A stretch of DNA of 64,000 bases from Anderseniella sp963700735 (GCA_963700735.1 CAVOYR010000004.1:1-64000); one strand, 5' to 3'; shown: positions 46,923 through 56,403, counted from the first letter of the stretch. Notes: generated by a model from the sequence alone, not told the origin. A program made the numbers and translations.

Positions 46923-47492
46923 TCAGCCGCTGCGGCGGCGCCGGTCACTGTTTGTCTGGTAGGCAATGGCCGAATGCCCCGGGCAATACGGTGCGCCTTC
47001 CTTCGGCGGCTTGCCGCAGAAGCAGAAGTCCGCATGGCTCGGATCACCGATCGGCCAGCGGCAGGTCTTGTCCGACAGCGTCAGCACGGTCACCCGTTCG
47101 CCTTCAGGAATGTCAGCTACCCGGATTGGCACCGGCTCGTGTATCGGCTCGGTTCTTTCAACCGGGGCTACGCGCAAGGCTGCGTTGCCGACGGTACGGT
47201 AGGCATTTGCCGTTGAGGGCGCAGACGCTCCGGTCGACGACCTGCCCGGCAGGCTTGGCTCGCGGGTCTTGCGGGTGCGAGGGGTGGAGACACGGGTGCG
47301 CGTGACGCGGCCCGACAGGCCCATTCGGTGCACCTTGCCGATGACCGCATTGCGGGTCACGCCGCCGGCCAGCTTTGCCGCGATCTGGCTGGCGCTCAGA
47401 CCCTCTGCCCACATCTTCTTCAACAGCTCGACGCGCTCGTCCGTCCAGGGCAATTTCTGGTTCGCGTCTGCTGGTTCGCTATAGTCGCTCAC
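46923..47492 (-). CDS. gcrA: Cell-cycle regulator GcrA
   Basis: Encodes 189 residues. The N-terminal helix-turn-helix PWTDERVELLKKMWAEGLSA, then SQIAAKLAGG-VTRNAVIGKVHRMGL, is the GcrA signature; it binds DNA carrying CcrM-methylated GANTC and contacts sigma-70. The C-terminal zinc-like part CRWPIGDPSHADFCFCGKPP with PYCPGHSAIAY is conserved and interacts with RNA polymerase. A basic, disordered linker lies between. Its promoter region has five GANTC sites and a CtrA-type box, as expected for a member of the CtrA/GcrA oscillator. Confidence 0.96.
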   Translation of the reverse strand: MSDYSEPADANQKLPWTDERVELLKKMWAEGLSASQIAAKLAGGVTRNAVIGKVHRMGLSGRVTRTRVSTPRTRKTREPSLPGRSSTGASAPSTANAYRTVGNAALRVAPVERTEPIHEPVPIRVADIPEGERVTVLTLSDKTCRWPIGDPSHADFCFCGKPPKEGAPYCPGHSAIAYQTNSDRRRRSG

Positions 47493-47496
47493 GACT

Positions 47497-47728
47497 GAAT
47501 CCTTCCTTGTTCACCGGGCAAGGCTCTGGCCGGTGCCGTACGCATATGTACTGACGAGAAAACGCTACATCTCGTAGACTGATGAACCGGACCCTACTAA
47601 ATAGGCTGAATCTGCCGCAAGAGTCCGGCGACCGATTTGCGGGGCTTTTCCCCAGTTTCAGCCGCTCATCATGGTTAACGGGCAGTTAATCAACAGGTTG
47701 GACTCCCGTACATGCGGCGTTCTGACTC
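47497..47728. promoter_or_regulatory. Cluster of five GANTC (CcrM) sites upstream of gcrA
   Basis: GANTC occurs at 47497-47501, 47608-47612, 47621-47625, 47701-47705 and 47724-47728, five times in 232 bases where about one is expected by chance. CcrM methylates this site and GcrA reads it, so methylation-dependent control of gcrA (or of the divergent argD) is suggested. Confidence 0.6.
47671..47689. promoter_or_regulatory. CtrA box TTAA-N7-TTAA
   Basis: TTAA at 47675-47678 and 47686-47689 are exactly seven bases apart, the full CtrA consensus. The left half extends on the minus strand to TTAACCAT (47671-47678). It lies 180 bases upstream of gcrA, between gcrA and argD. Confidence 0.65.
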
Positions 47729-47900
47729 ATATGCCGGTTTCGCGCCTGCCACGGCACTTGGCCCCGTCCGGCCAACACGTTGATTTTGCAATGCCGGGGC
47801 GGTATAAATGTTCCCAGTTGACACGCCGCCGCCACTCCGGCGGCGTTTTCAATTTGGCTTCCCGTTCAGCATGCCCGTGGTCGAAAGGTCCTGAAACCCG

Positions 47901-49088
47901 ATGTCGAGTGCCATTCTGCCCACCTACAATCGCACGCCGTTCGCCATTGAAAGCGGCGAGGGCTGCTGGGCGAACACCAGCGACGGGCGCCGCCTGCTGG
48001 ACTTCGGTGCCGGCATCGCCGTCAATGGCCTGGGCCATTGCCACCCCCACCTCGTCGAGGTGCTGCGTGAGCAGGCCGGCAAGCTGTGGCACACGTCAAA
48101 TCTCTATCGCATTCCCGAAGGCGAGCGGCTGGCCGAACGTCTCACCGCCAACACCTTCGCCGACCTGGTGTTCTTCTCCAATTCGGGTGCCGAGGCGCTC
48201 GAGGCCTCGATCAAGATGGCGCGCAAGTATCATGCGGCAAATGGCCAGCCGGAGAAATACCGCCTAATTACCTTTGAAGGTGCCTTCCATGGCCGGACCC
48301 TGGCAACCATAGCGGCGGGCGGCCAGCAGAAGTATCTTGACGGGTTTGGCCCGGTCACTCCCGGCTTCGACCAGGTGCCATTTGCCGACCACGACGCGGT
48401 CAAGGCAGCCATCGGGCCTGAAACCGCAGGTATCCTGATCGAACCGGTGCAGGGCGAAGGCGGCATCCGCCCGGTTCCCGCCAGGTGCCTCAGGGGCTTG
48501 CGCGAGCTGTGTGACGAGCACGGCATCCTGCTGATCCTCGACGAGGTGCAGTGTGGCATGGGCCGCACCGGCAAGCTGTTTGCCTACCAGCACGCAGGGA
48601 TCAGGCCGGACATCCTCGCCTCGGCCAAGGGCATCGGCGGCGGTTTTCCGCTTGGTGCGTGTCTCGCCACCGCCGAAGCCGCAAAGGGCATGGTTGCCGG
48701 CACGCACGGGTCGACCTATGGCGGCAACCCGCTGGCCATGGCCGTCGGCAACGCCGTGCTGGATGTCATCCTGGAAGACGGCTTCCTCGACAGCGTCAAC
48801 CGCAAGGCCGGCCTGCTGACGCAGAAACTGGCTGGCCTGAAGGACCAGTATCCGGCCGTGATCGAGGACATTCGCGGGCAGGGACTGATGATGGGCATCA
48901 AGTGCAAGGTGGCCAACACGGCGCTGGCTGCTGCCTGCCTGGACGCCGGGCTGATGGTTGTCACCGCCGGTGACAATGTCGTCCGGCTGTTGCCGCCAAT
49001 GATTGTGTCCGAAGCAGAAATCGGCGAAGCCGTGGCGCGCATCGAGAGCGCTTGCCGCAGCTTGGCTGCAACCGGAGAAGCGGCCTGA
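47901..49088 (+). CDS. argD: Acetylornithine aminotransferase
   Basis: Pyridoxal-phosphate enzyme of 395 residues that makes N-acetylornithine in arginine synthesis; the family also acts in lysine synthesis. The N-terminal DFGAGIAVNGLGHCHPHLVE, substrate part FFSNSGAEALEASIKMAR, HGRTLA, the aspartate in LILDEVQCGMGRTG and the PLP lysine in SAKGIGGGFPLGA are intact. It heads an argD-argF-hslO operon, the usual order in rhizobia. Confidence 0.95.
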   Translation: MSSAILPTYNRTPFAIESGEGCWANTSDGRRLLDFGAGIAVNGLGHCHPHLVEVLREQAGKLWHTSNLYRIPEGERLAERLTANTFADLVFFSNSGAEALEASIKMARKYHAANGQPEKYRLITFEGAFHGRTLATIAAGGQQKYLDGFGPVTPGFDQVPFADHDAVKAAIGPETAGILIEPVQGEGGIRPVPARCLRGLRELCDEHGILLILDEVQCGMGRTGKLFAYQHAGIRPDILASAKGIGGGFPLGACLATAEAAKGMVAGTHGSTYGGNPLAMAVGNAVLDVILEDGFLDSVNRKAGLLTQKLAGLKDQYPAVIEDIRGQGLMMGIKCKVANTALAAACLDAGLMVVTAGDNVVRLLPPMIVSEAEIGEAVARIESACRSLAATGEAA

Positions 49089-49146
49089 TACGCCGTCCGT
49101 CACCAACACTCAAACCCGCCCGGCCGGACAGGAAGTGGCCCACGCC

Positions 49147-50082
49147 ATGACACGAAACTATCGTTCATTTCTGGATATATCGCAGCTTGAAACTGGTGAA
49201 CTGAACGCCATGCTGACGTTCGCTCTCAATGCCAAGCAGGCACGCCATGGCAATCCGCGTGGCGTGGTAGATGGCATGCGCCCGCTCGACGGCCATGTGC
49301 TGGCGATGATCTTCGAAAAGCCCTCGACGCGCACCCGCGTTTCGTTCGACATGGCCATGCGCCAGCTGGGCGGTGAAAGCATCGTTCTCTCGGCGCATGA
49401 CCTGCAGCTTGGCCGCGGTGAAACCATCGCCGATACCGCGCGCGTCCTGTCGCGCATGGTCGATGCCATCATGCTGCGCACCCACGAGGCTGAAAAGCTG
49501 CACGAGCTTGCCGACAAGGCGACCGTGCCGGTGATCAACGGCCTGACCGACGATACCCACCCCTGCCAGATCATGGCGGACCTGCTGACGCTGCTTGAAG
49601 TGAAGGGCACCATCTCGGGCAAGAAGGTGGCCTGGGTCGGTGATGGCAACAACGTGCTGACCTCGTGGATCCACGCAGCCGGCAAGCTGGATTTTGAGCT
49701 GGCCATGGCCACCCCGCCCGAACTGGCACCGGACCAGCGTGCGCTCGACTGGGCAGCCGCAAACGGTGCCAGGCTCAATATCGGAACTGACCCGCATGCC
49801 GCCGTTGCCGGCGCTGATTGCGTGGTCACCGACACGTGGGTGTCGATGTCCGATGACGACGCCGCCAACCGGCACAACCTGCTTGAAGCCTACCAGGTGA
49901 ATGACCATCTGATGTCGAAAGCCGCGCAAGATGCGATCTTCATGCACTGCCTTCCCGCCCATCGCGGAGAGGAAGTCACGTCATCCGTAATCGATGGGCC
50001 GCAATCGGTCGTCTGGGACGAGGCGGAAAACCGCCTGCATGCCCAGAAGGCGATCCTGCGCTGGTGCCTCAACAAGCTCTGA
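49147..50082 (+). CDS. argF: Ornithine carbamoyltransferase
   Basis: Joins carbamoyl phosphate and ornithine to citrulline. The 311 residues have the carbamoyl-phosphate motif FEKPSTRTRVSF near residue 55, DDTHPCQIMADLL near 135 and the ornithine motif FMHCLPAHRGEEV near 263. ATG 49147 (MTRNYRSFLDISQL) is the family start; a longer frame from 49003 lies inside argD. It follows argD by 58 bases and precedes hslO by 47. Confidence 0.96.
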   Translation: MTRNYRSFLDISQLETGELNAMLTFALNAKQARHGNPRGVVDGMRPLDGHVLAMIFEKPSTRTRVSFDMAMRQLGGESIVLSAHDLQLGRGETIADTARVLSRMVDAIMLRTHEAEKLHELADKATVPVINGLTDDTHPCQIMADLLTLLEVKGTISGKKVAWVGDGNNVLTSWIHAAGKLDFELAMATPPELAPDQRALDWAAANGARLNIGTDPHAAVAGADCVVTDTWVSMSDDDAANRHNLLEAYQVNDHLMSKAAQDAIFMHCLPAHRGEEVTSSVIDGPQSVVWDEAENRLHAQKAILRWCLNKL

Positions 50083-50129
50083 CACGGGGCGCGCGAGCGC
50101 GCTCGAACGCGACCCCGGAGATCCAAGTG

Positions 50130-51104
50130 ATGCAACCTCGAATTCTGGACATAACCACGGCCGTCTCGGTTGAAGATGCCGTGTTGCCGTTTCACATCAA
50201 GCCGCTCGGCGTGCGCGGCCGCATGGTGCGGCTTGGCTCGATCCTGAACACCATTCTCGACAAGCACGACTACCCGCTGGCGGCCTCTGCAGTGCTGGCC
50301 GAGGCCGTTGCGCTGGTCGCCATGTTCGGCTCGATGCTGAAGTTTGACGGCAAGTTCATCCTGCAGACATCGACCGACGGCCCGGTCGATGTGCTTGTAG
50401 CCGACTTCCTGTCGCCCAACCAGGTGCGCGGCTATGCCCGCGTCAACACCGCTAGGCTGGCCGAACTGGAAGCCTCCGGTAACCTCACGCCGCAGTCGGT
50501 GCTCGGCAACGGCCACCTCGCCATGACCGTGGACCAGGGTACCGACATGGAACGCTACCAGGGCATCGTGGCTCTGCAGGACGCCACCTTGTCCGATGCC
50601 GCGCACGAGTATTTTCGTCAGTCCGAGCAGGTCCCAACCTTCATGAGGCTCGCAGCAGGGCCATTGCTGCGGCGCGCCGGGGCGTCGCCATCATGGCGGG
50701 CGGGGGCCATCATGATCCAGCATCTGCCGGAAGAAGGCGGCATCAGCCCGATGCAGGTCTACTCCGGTGACAACCCTGCAGGTGACGAAGAGGTCGCCGA
50801 GGATGACAACTGGCTCAAGGCCCGCTTCCTGCTCGAAACGGTCGAGGACCATGAACTGCTCGATCCGCTGCTGTCATCGGAACGGGTGCTGTACCGGCTG
50901 TTCCACGAGGACGGCGTGACCGTGTTCCCCGAACTGGTGTTCGAGCCTTACTGCTCGTGTTCGGCAGAGCGGCTTCAGGATATCCTGTCGCGCATGCCCG
51001 ACGATGATCGCGCGCACATGGCCGACGACGGCCAGGTGAAGGTGAAGTGCGAGTTTTGCTCCACCGAGTACACGTTTTCTGCGGCGGATATCTCCGCCGG
51101 CTGA
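50130..51104 (+). CDS. hslO: Redox-regulated chaperone Hsp33
   Basis: Cytoplasmic holdase of 324 residues that becomes active when its C-terminal zinc cysteines are oxidised. The four cysteines are present as YCSCSAERL and VKCEFCSTEY (CXC and CXXC) near residues 275-312. The N-terminal domain has VAMFGSMLKFDGKFILQTST and GPVDVLVADF. A GGAGAT site precedes ATG 50130. Typical third gene after argD-argF in rhizobia. Confidence 0.95.
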   Translation: MQPRILDITTAVSVEDAVLPFHIKPLGVRGRMVRLGSILNTILDKHDYPLAASAVLAEAVALVAMFGSMLKFDGKFILQTSTDGPVDVLVADFLSPNQVRGYARVNTARLAELEASGNLTPQSVLGNGHLAMTVDQGTDMERYQGIVALQDATLSDAAHEYFRQSEQVPTFMRLAAGPLLRRAGASPSWRAGAIMIQHLPEEGGISPMQVYSGDNPAGDEEVAEDDNWLKARFLLETVEDHELLDPLLSSERVLYRLFHEDGVTVFPELVFEPYCSCSAERLQDILSRMPDDDRAHMADDGQVKVKCEFCSTEYTFSAADISAG

Positions 51105-51107
51105 CGC

Positions 51108-52283
51108 TCAGGCGGCCGCGAGGCTGCCGGCCAGGTCGTCGAGGAACCTGTCGCAGGCATCAAGTTGTGACGTCGCGATGAACTCGTCCGGTGCGTGGGC
51201 CTGGTCGATCGAACCGGGCCCGCACAATACCGTCGACATGCCGGCTGCCTGGAAGTGGCCCGCCTCCGAGGCATAGGACACGACGCTCGTACGGTTGCTG
51301 GCGGTCAGCCGCAGCGCCAGTGACCGCGCCTCGCCGTCAGGCTCGGGTGCAAGCCCCGGCACGTTCACGTAGTTGCTCGTCGATATGCCAGCATCCGGAA
51401 ACTGCTGCCTTATCACCGCATTTCGCGCATCGGCCCAGCTTGCCATGCGGTCACGGATTTCGCTCTCGTCCTGCTCCGGCAACAGGCGCGCCTCCCACCA
51501 CAGCTCCGCCGTGTTGGGCACGATGTTGACGGCGGTGCCGGCATTGAGAACGCCTGCGTGTACCGTGGTGTAGGGCGGGTCGAATTCGCTGGCTGCATCG
51601 GCGCGCTGGCGCATTTCCGCTGCCAGCCGGTCCAGTTCGCCAACCATCATCGCCGCTTCGCTAAGCGCATTCCAACCGGCCATGGGGCGCGACGAATGCG
51701 CCTCGACGCCGGTGAATGTCGTCACGTAGGCCTGGCAGGCCTTCTGGCCGGTCACCACCTGCATCATGGTCGGTTCGCCGACGATGCACACCGATGGCAT
51801 GGGCAGGTCAACGCCGAACCGCCGGATGGCCGGCAGCACGCCTTCACAGGTCACTTCCTCATCGCAGGAAAACACCAGGTGCACGGGCCGGCTCAAGGCA
51901 CGGCTCTGAAACACCGGCACCGCAGCCAGGCAACAGGCGAGGAACCCCTTCATGTCGCATGTGCCGCGGCCATGCAGGTTGCCTGCGCTTGCATGCAGTG
52001 AAAACGGATCGCTTGACCACTTTTGCCCGTCGACCGGCACCACGTCAGTATGGCCGGACAGCACGATGCCGCCGTCGCGCATGGGCCCGATGGTGGCGAT
52101 CAGGTTGGTCTTGCCGGGCTCCAGGTCCGCCCGCAGCGTCTCGACGCCAAGGCCGTGCAGATATTCTTCGACGTGGGTCACCAGCGGCACGTTGGACTTG
52201 TGCGACGTGGTGTCGAACCCGACCAGCCGTGCCAGAAGCCCGGACGAACTAAAGGTGCGTGCTGGGTGCGAAGTCTGGCTCAA
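51108..52283 (-). CDS. argE: Acetylornithine deacetylase
   Basis: Metal-dependent M20-family enzyme of about 391 residues that removes the acetyl group from N-acetylornithine. Metal and catalytic parts are LSGHTDVVPVDGQKW, GRGTCDMKGFLACCLA, SCDEEVTCEG and, near the end, CGPGSIDQAHAPDEFI. The dimerisation-domain histidine lies in GVEAHSSRPMAGWNAL. The open frame runs much further upstream through apaG, but family similarity begins after FSSSGLLARLVGFDTT; the TTG at 52283, with GAAGG upstream, is the best start. It converges on hslO with a 3-base gap. Confidence 0.9.
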   Translation of the reverse strand: MSQTSHPARTFSSSGLLARLVGFDTTSHKSNVPLVTHVEEYLHGLGVETLRADLEPGKTNLIATIGPMRDGGIVLSGHTDVVPVDGQKWSSDPFSLHASAGNLHGRGTCDMKGFLACCLAAVPVFQSRALSRPVHLVFSCDEEVTCEGVLPAIRRFGVDLPMPSVCIVGEPTMMQVVTGQKACQAYVTTFTGVEAHSSRPMAGWNALSEAAMMVGELDRLAAEMRQRADAASEFDPPYTTVHAGVLNAGTAVNIVPNTAELWWEARLLPEQDESEIRDRMASWADARNAVIRQQFPDAGISTSNYVNVPGLAPEPDGEARSLALRLTASNRTSVVSYASEAGHFQAAGMSTVLCGPGSIDQAHAPDEFIATSQLDACDRFLDDLAGSLAAA

Positions 52284-52318
52284 CGGGGCAGTGCCTTCAG
52301 GGGGTGATCGTGCAGGGG

Positions 52319-52717
52319 TCAGTTGATGGTAACGCTCGCGCTGGGCGAGTCGAGTGAAAACGCCGGTATCTGCACGTCCAGCAATTTCCCGTCCTTTGAC
52401 TCCATCGTGTAGAAGCCTGTCATGAATCCGCTCGCCGTGCCCAGCGGGCAGCCCGAGGTGTACTCGAACCGCTCTCCCGGGCCCAGCGTCGGCTGCTTGC
52501 CGACCACGCCTTCGCCATCGACGTTCTGGCGCTGGCCGTTGGCGTCGATGATTTCCCAGTGACGGGTGCGCAAGGTCACGGTGCTTGCCGACACGTTTTC
52601 GATGGTCACCGTGTACGCCCACACGAAGTAGCTCTCGTCGGGGTCCGACCGGTCCGCCAGAAACTCTGGCTGGACTGAAACCCGGATGCCATGTGTCGTC
52701 ACTTCGTAAGGATTCAT
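52319..52717 (-). CDS. apaG: ApaG protein
   Basis: A 132-residue protein with the ApaG/FBA-like fold (fibronectin type III-like beta sandwich) of unknown cellular role, linked in other bacteria to Co2+ resistance and Ap4A metabolism. It is recognised by VWAYTVTIENVSASTVTLRT, TRHWEIIDANGQ and PTLGPGERFEYTSGCPLGTA, with GFMTGFYTM after it. It precedes argE on the same strand; its ATG at 52717 gives the family N-terminus. Confidence 0.93.
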   Translation of the reverse strand: MNPYEVTTHGIRVSVQPEFLADRSDPDESYFVWAYTVTIENVSASTVTLRTRHWEIIDANGQRQNVDGEGVVGKQPTLGPGERFEYTSGCPLGTASGFMTGFYTMESKDGKLLDVQIPAFSLDSPSASVTIN

Positions 52718-52905
52718 GATTCGTCCGTCTGTATTCCGCAGTGCCGGCGCTGGTGACTCCGGTGAACGGCGCCAGCGGCGTGGCAGTTCCCCGTTATCCA
52801 CGGAATTCAACCTGACAGTCCGTGAATTGCCGCCGCTGTGGCCGACAAGGCGCAAGCCTGTATGCTAATCCGTTAGACCTGATAGTTGAACCCGGAGCCA
52901 TTTGC

Positions 52906-54006
52906 ATGCCTTCAAGGTCCAGTGCCGGTATTGCTCCTGCACACATCATACGACAGATGGTCGAGCAAGGCCATATTGTCACCGCCGCACCCCTGGACGC
53001 AGACCAGGTGCAGCCGGCCAGCCTTGACCTGCGCCTGGGCGAAGCGGCCTGGCGCGTGCGGGCCTCGTTCATGCCCGGCCGTCGCAACACCGTGCGCGAC
53101 CGGCTGGACACGCTCGCCCTGCACAAGATCGACCTGACCCAGGGTGCCGTGCTGGAGGTTGGCTGCGTCTACATGGTGCCGCTGATGGAAAGCCTCGCCT
53201 TGCCAGAGGGCGTGTCGGCAGCCGCCAACCCGAAAAGCTCAACCGGCCGGCTGGACATCTTCACCCGCGTCATTGCCGACCACGCCACCCACTTCGAGCA
53301 GGTGCCCGCCGGTTACCATGGTCCGCTCTACGCCGAGATTTCACCGCGCACCTTCCCCATCCTAGTGCGCGCCGGGTCACGGCTTTCGCAGATCCGTTTC
53401 CGGTTTGGCGAGGTCATTTCCAGTGATGAACTAATCCACCAGTTGCACGCGGAAAAGCCGCTGGTTACTTCCGGAGAGGTCAGCATCGACAACGGCATCG
53501 CGCTCAGCATCGACCTGTCCAGCTTCGGCGACGGCCAGCCGGTCGGCTTCCGGGCCAAGCGGCATTCAGGCCTTGTCGACGTGGACCGCAAGGCGGCACT
53601 CGAGGTGCTCGACTACTGGGACCCGATCTGGCAGCAGGGCTCGCTCATCCTTGATCCCGACCAGTTCTACATTCTCGCCTCCAAGGAAGCTGTGCGGGTG
53701 CCGCCGTCCCATGCTGCCGAGATGGTGCCGTTCAATCCGCTCGTCGGCGAGTTCCGCGTGCACTATGCCGGGTTCTTCGATCCCGGTTTCGGCGATGTGT
53801 CAGGTGGCGGCGAAGGCTCGCGCGCGGTGCTGGAAGTGCGCAGCCACGAGGTGCCGTTCATCCTGGAGGACGGCCAGATCATTGGCCGGCTGATCTATGA
53901 ACCGCTGTCCGAACCGCCCCGGTCGGTCTACGGCCAGGGCATCGGCTCGAACTACCAGCGCCAGGGCCTGAAGCTGTCGAAGCACTTCAAGCCGTTCAAG
54001 GCTTGA
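52906..54006 (+). CDS. dcd: 2'-deoxycytidine 5'-triphosphate deaminase, long form
   Basis: Encodes 366 residues, about twice E. coli Dcd (193), matching the long two-part dCTP deaminase of alphaproteobacteria. The N-terminal half has the active-site region SAAANPKSSTGRLDIFTRVI, the catalytic glutamate in GPLYAEISPRTF and the strand VRAGSRLSQIRFRFG. The C-terminal half repeats the fold in a degenerate way (ILASKEAVRVPPSHAAEMVP ... RSHEVPFILEDGQIIGRLIY). The enzyme converts dCTP to dUTP, a precursor of dTTP. ATG 52906 follows GGAG. Confidence 0.93.
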   Translation: MPSRSSAGIAPAHIIRQMVEQGHIVTAAPLDADQVQPASLDLRLGEAAWRVRASFMPGRRNTVRDRLDTLALHKIDLTQGAVLEVGCVYMVPLMESLALPEGVSAAANPKSSTGRLDIFTRVIADHATHFEQVPAGYHGPLYAEISPRTFPILVRAGSRLSQIRFRFGEVISSDELIHQLHAEKPLVTSGEVSIDNGIALSIDLSSFGDGQPVGFRAKRHSGLVDVDRKAALEVLDYWDPIWQQGSLILDPDQFYILASKEAVRVPPSHAAEMVPFNPLVGEFRVHYAGFFDPGFGDVSGGGEGSRAVLEVRSHEVPFILEDGQIIGRLIYEPLSEPPRSVYGQGIGSNYQRQGLKLSKHFKPFKA

Positions 54007-54134
54007 CGCAGCGTTCTTCTGGTTGATTAATTCGTCAGTCAACACATGAAACTGCCATCCATTCATGCGCGGTTCAGGCTGGTTGACGCAAGGTTTGCCA
54101 ATCGCATCGGGTAAACACCAGAAGGTACATCGCC

Positions 54135-54506
54135 ATGAGCGCTTCCCTCAAGCTTGCCGGCTTCGGCCTTGCCGCAGCCATCGCTTCCACCGCCATCATG
54201 ACCAGCGCCGCCTCGGCCGCGCCGTCGTTCAACTGCCGTTATGCCCAGACACCGGTCGAGAACGCAATTTGCGATTCCAATTACCTGTCGCAGCTAGACC
54301 GCCGCATGGCGCGCACCTATTTCCGCGTGATGAACTCGCAGTACATGAAGTATGAAAACCCGGCGTTCGCCCGTCAGGTCAAGCGCGACCACCAGCGCTG
54401 GATTTCGCGCCGCAATGCCTGTGGCTATGACGAAGGCTGCATTGCGAGCCGCTACGAGAACTACATCCCGGAGCTTCGCGCCCACCTGCACTACAACTCG
54501 GATTGA
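54135..54506 (+). CDS. Secreted LprI-like lysozyme-inhibitor-domain protein
   Basis: A 123-residue protein with a signal peptide (GFGLAAAIASTAIMTSAASA, cleaved near residue 29). The mature part has the LprI/DUF1311 pattern: SFNCRYAQTPVENAICDSNY, LSQLDRRMARTYFRVM, QRWISRRNACG and GCIASRYENYI, with four cysteines likely paired. Related proteins inhibit lysozyme or have no known role. Single gene, convergent with lepA at a 4-base gap. Confidence 0.85.
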   Translation: MSASLKLAGFGLAAAIASTAIMTSAASAAPSFNCRYAQTPVENAICDSNYLSQLDRRMARTYFRVMNSQYMKYENPAFARQVKRDHQRWISRRNACGYDEGCIASRYENYIPELRAHLHYNSD

Positions 54507-54510
54507 AGCC

Positions 54511-56313
54511 TCAGTTCTCGTCCATCTTGAGGGCCGAGATGAAGGCATCCTGCGGAATCTCGACGCGACCGAACTGGCGCATCTTCTTCTTGCCTTCCTT
54601 CTGCTTGTCCAGAAGCTTGCGCTTGCGCGTGGCATCGCCGCCATAGCACTTGGCGGTCACGTCCTTGCGCATCGCCGAGATGGTCTCGCGCGCAATCACC
54701 CGGCCGCCGATGGCTGCCTGGATCGGTATCTTGAACATGTGCCGCGGGATCAGGTCCTTCAGCTTCTCGCACATCACCCGCCCGCGCTGCTCCGCCCGGC
54801 CCCGGTGCACGATGGTGGCCAGCGCATCCACCGGCTCCTCGTTGACCAGCAATTGCATGCGCACCAGGTCGCCTTCCTCGTAACCTGCAATCTGGTAGTC
54901 GAAGCTGGCATAGCCGCGCGTAACTGACTTCAACCGGTCGTAGAAATCGAACACCACTTCGTTGAGCGGCAGCTCATAGACCAGCATGGCGCGTGACCCG
55001 GCATAGGTCAGCTCCTTCTGCCGCCCGCGCCGGTCTTCGCACAGCTTCAGCACGGAGCCGAGATACTCGTCCGGCACCAGGATCGTCGCCTTGATCCACG
55101 GTTCCTCGATGTGATCGATATAGGTCGCGTCAGGCATGTCGGCGGGGTTGTGCAGCTGCATCACCTCGCCCTTGTTCAGGTGCACCTGATAGATCACCGA
55201 CGGGGCAGTGGTGATCAACTCGATGTTGAACTCGCGCTCCAGCCGGTCGCGCACGATTTCCAGGTGCAACAACCCCAGGAACCCGCAGCGGAAGCCAAAC
55301 CCCAGCGCGGCGGATGTTTCCATCTCGAACGAGAAGCTCGCATCGTTGAGGCGCAGCTTGCCCATCGCCTCGCGCAGGTCCTCGAACTCGGCCGTATCAA
55401 CCGGGAAGAACCCGGCAAACACCACCGGCTGGGCCGGCTTGAAGCCCGGCAGCGCCTTGGCGGTGGGGCGCTTTTCTTCCGTTATCGTGTCACCGACGCG
55501 AGTGTCGGCCACTTCCTTGATCTGCGCGGTCATGAAGCCGATTTCGCCGGGGCCAAGATCGGCAACCATCTCCTGCTTGGGGCGGAACACGCCGACCCGG
55601 TCAACCAGATAGGCCGCATCGGTGCTCATCAGCTTGACGCGCATGCCCTTTTTCATCCTGCCGTCGATGATGCGCACCAGCACCACCACGCCCAGGTAGG
55701 CGTCGTACCAGCTGTCCACCAGCATGGCCTTCAGTGGTGCATTGGCATCGCCGCCCGGTGCCGGCAGCCGGTGCACGATGGCTTCGAGCACTTCCTTGAT
55801 GCCCAGCCCGGTCTTGGCGGAAATCTCCAGCGCATCCGAGGCATCCAGCCCGATCACGTCCTCGATCTGCTGCTTGACCCGGTCAGGCTCGGCCGCGGGC
55901 AGGTCGATCTTGTTGAGCACAGGCACGATCTCGTGGTTGTTCTCGATCGCCTGGTAGACGTTGGCCAGCGTCTGGGCCTCCACGCCCTGCGCGGCGTCCA
56001 CCACAAGCAAAGAACCTTCCACGGCGGCCAGCGACCGGTTCACCTCGTAGGCAAAGTCCACGTGGCCGGGGGTGTCGATGAGGTTCAGCTCGTAGGTTTC
56101 GCCATTGTCGGCAATGTAGTCCAGCCGCACCGTTTGCGCCTTGACGGTAATGCCGCGCTCGCGCTCGACATCCATCGAGTCAAGCACCTGTTCCTTCATC
56201 TCGCGCGCGGTCAGGCCGCCGCACAACTGGATCAGCCGGTCTGCCAGCGTGGACTTGCCGTGGTCGATATGCGCGACGATGGAAAAATTGCGGATGTGCG
56301 AGGTGTCTGTCAT
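54511..56313 (-). CDS. lepA: Elongation factor 4 (LepA)
   Basis: Ribosome-binding GTPase of 600 residues, the normal LepA length. The G motifs are AHIDHGKSTLADRL, DTPGHVDF and NKIDLPAA; the C-terminal domain (VDALATIVHRGRAEQRGRVM, then RETISAMRKDVTAKCYGGDA) is complete. The ATG at 56313 begins MTDTSHIRNFSIV. The same open frame continues upstream for another 280 codons through the divergent mbfA gene, but that part is only a shadow. Confidence 0.97.
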   Translation of the reverse strand: MTDTSHIRNFSIVAHIDHGKSTLADRLIQLCGGLTAREMKEQVLDSMDVERERGITVKAQTVRLDYIADNGETYELNLIDTPGHVDFAYEVNRSLAAVEGSLLVVDAAQGVEAQTLANVYQAIENNHEIVPVLNKIDLPAAEPDRVKQQIEDVIGLDASDALEISAKTGLGIKEVLEAIVHRLPAPGGDANAPLKAMLVDSWYDAYLGVVVLVRIIDGRMKKGMRVKLMSTDAAYLVDRVGVFRPKQEMVADLGPGEIGFMTAQIKEVADTRVGDTITEEKRPTAKALPGFKPAQPVVFAGFFPVDTAEFEDLREAMGKLRLNDASFSFEMETSAALGFGFRCGFLGLLHLEIVRDRLEREFNIELITTAPSVIYQVHLNKGEVMQLHNPADMPDATYIDHIEEPWIKATILVPDEYLGSVLKLCEDRRGRQKELTYAGSRAMLVYELPLNEVVFDFYDRLKSVTRGYASFDYQIAGYEEGDLVRMQLLVNEEPVDALATIVHRGRAEQRGRVMCEKLKDLIPRHMFKIPIQAAIGGRVIARETISAMRKDVTAKCYGGDATRKRKLLDKQKEGKKKMRQFGRVEIPQDAFISALKMDEN

Positions 56314-56386
56314 GCGCTGGCTTTTCGCAGCACGTACATCACGCGTCAAGCGGACAAATGGCGCGGGGAGTAGGGGTGGACTGCTG

Positions 56387-56403
56387 TTTGGAATTATTCT
56401 AAA
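56387..56403. promoter_or_regulatory. Iron control element (Irr box)
   Basis: TTTGGAA-TTA-TTCTAAA matches the rhizobial ICE consensus TTTAGAA-N3-TTCTAAA with one mismatch. It lies 49 bases before the mbfA start and 74 bases before lepA, so Irr should repress mbfA when iron is scarce. Confidence 0.8.

Noticed and set aside
52284..52622. N-terminal extension of argE
   Set aside because: Overlaps apaG in another frame and has no similarity to M20 peptidases.
55111..56373. A 420-codon plus-strand open frame
   Set aside because: Opposite lepA, no recognisable protein family.
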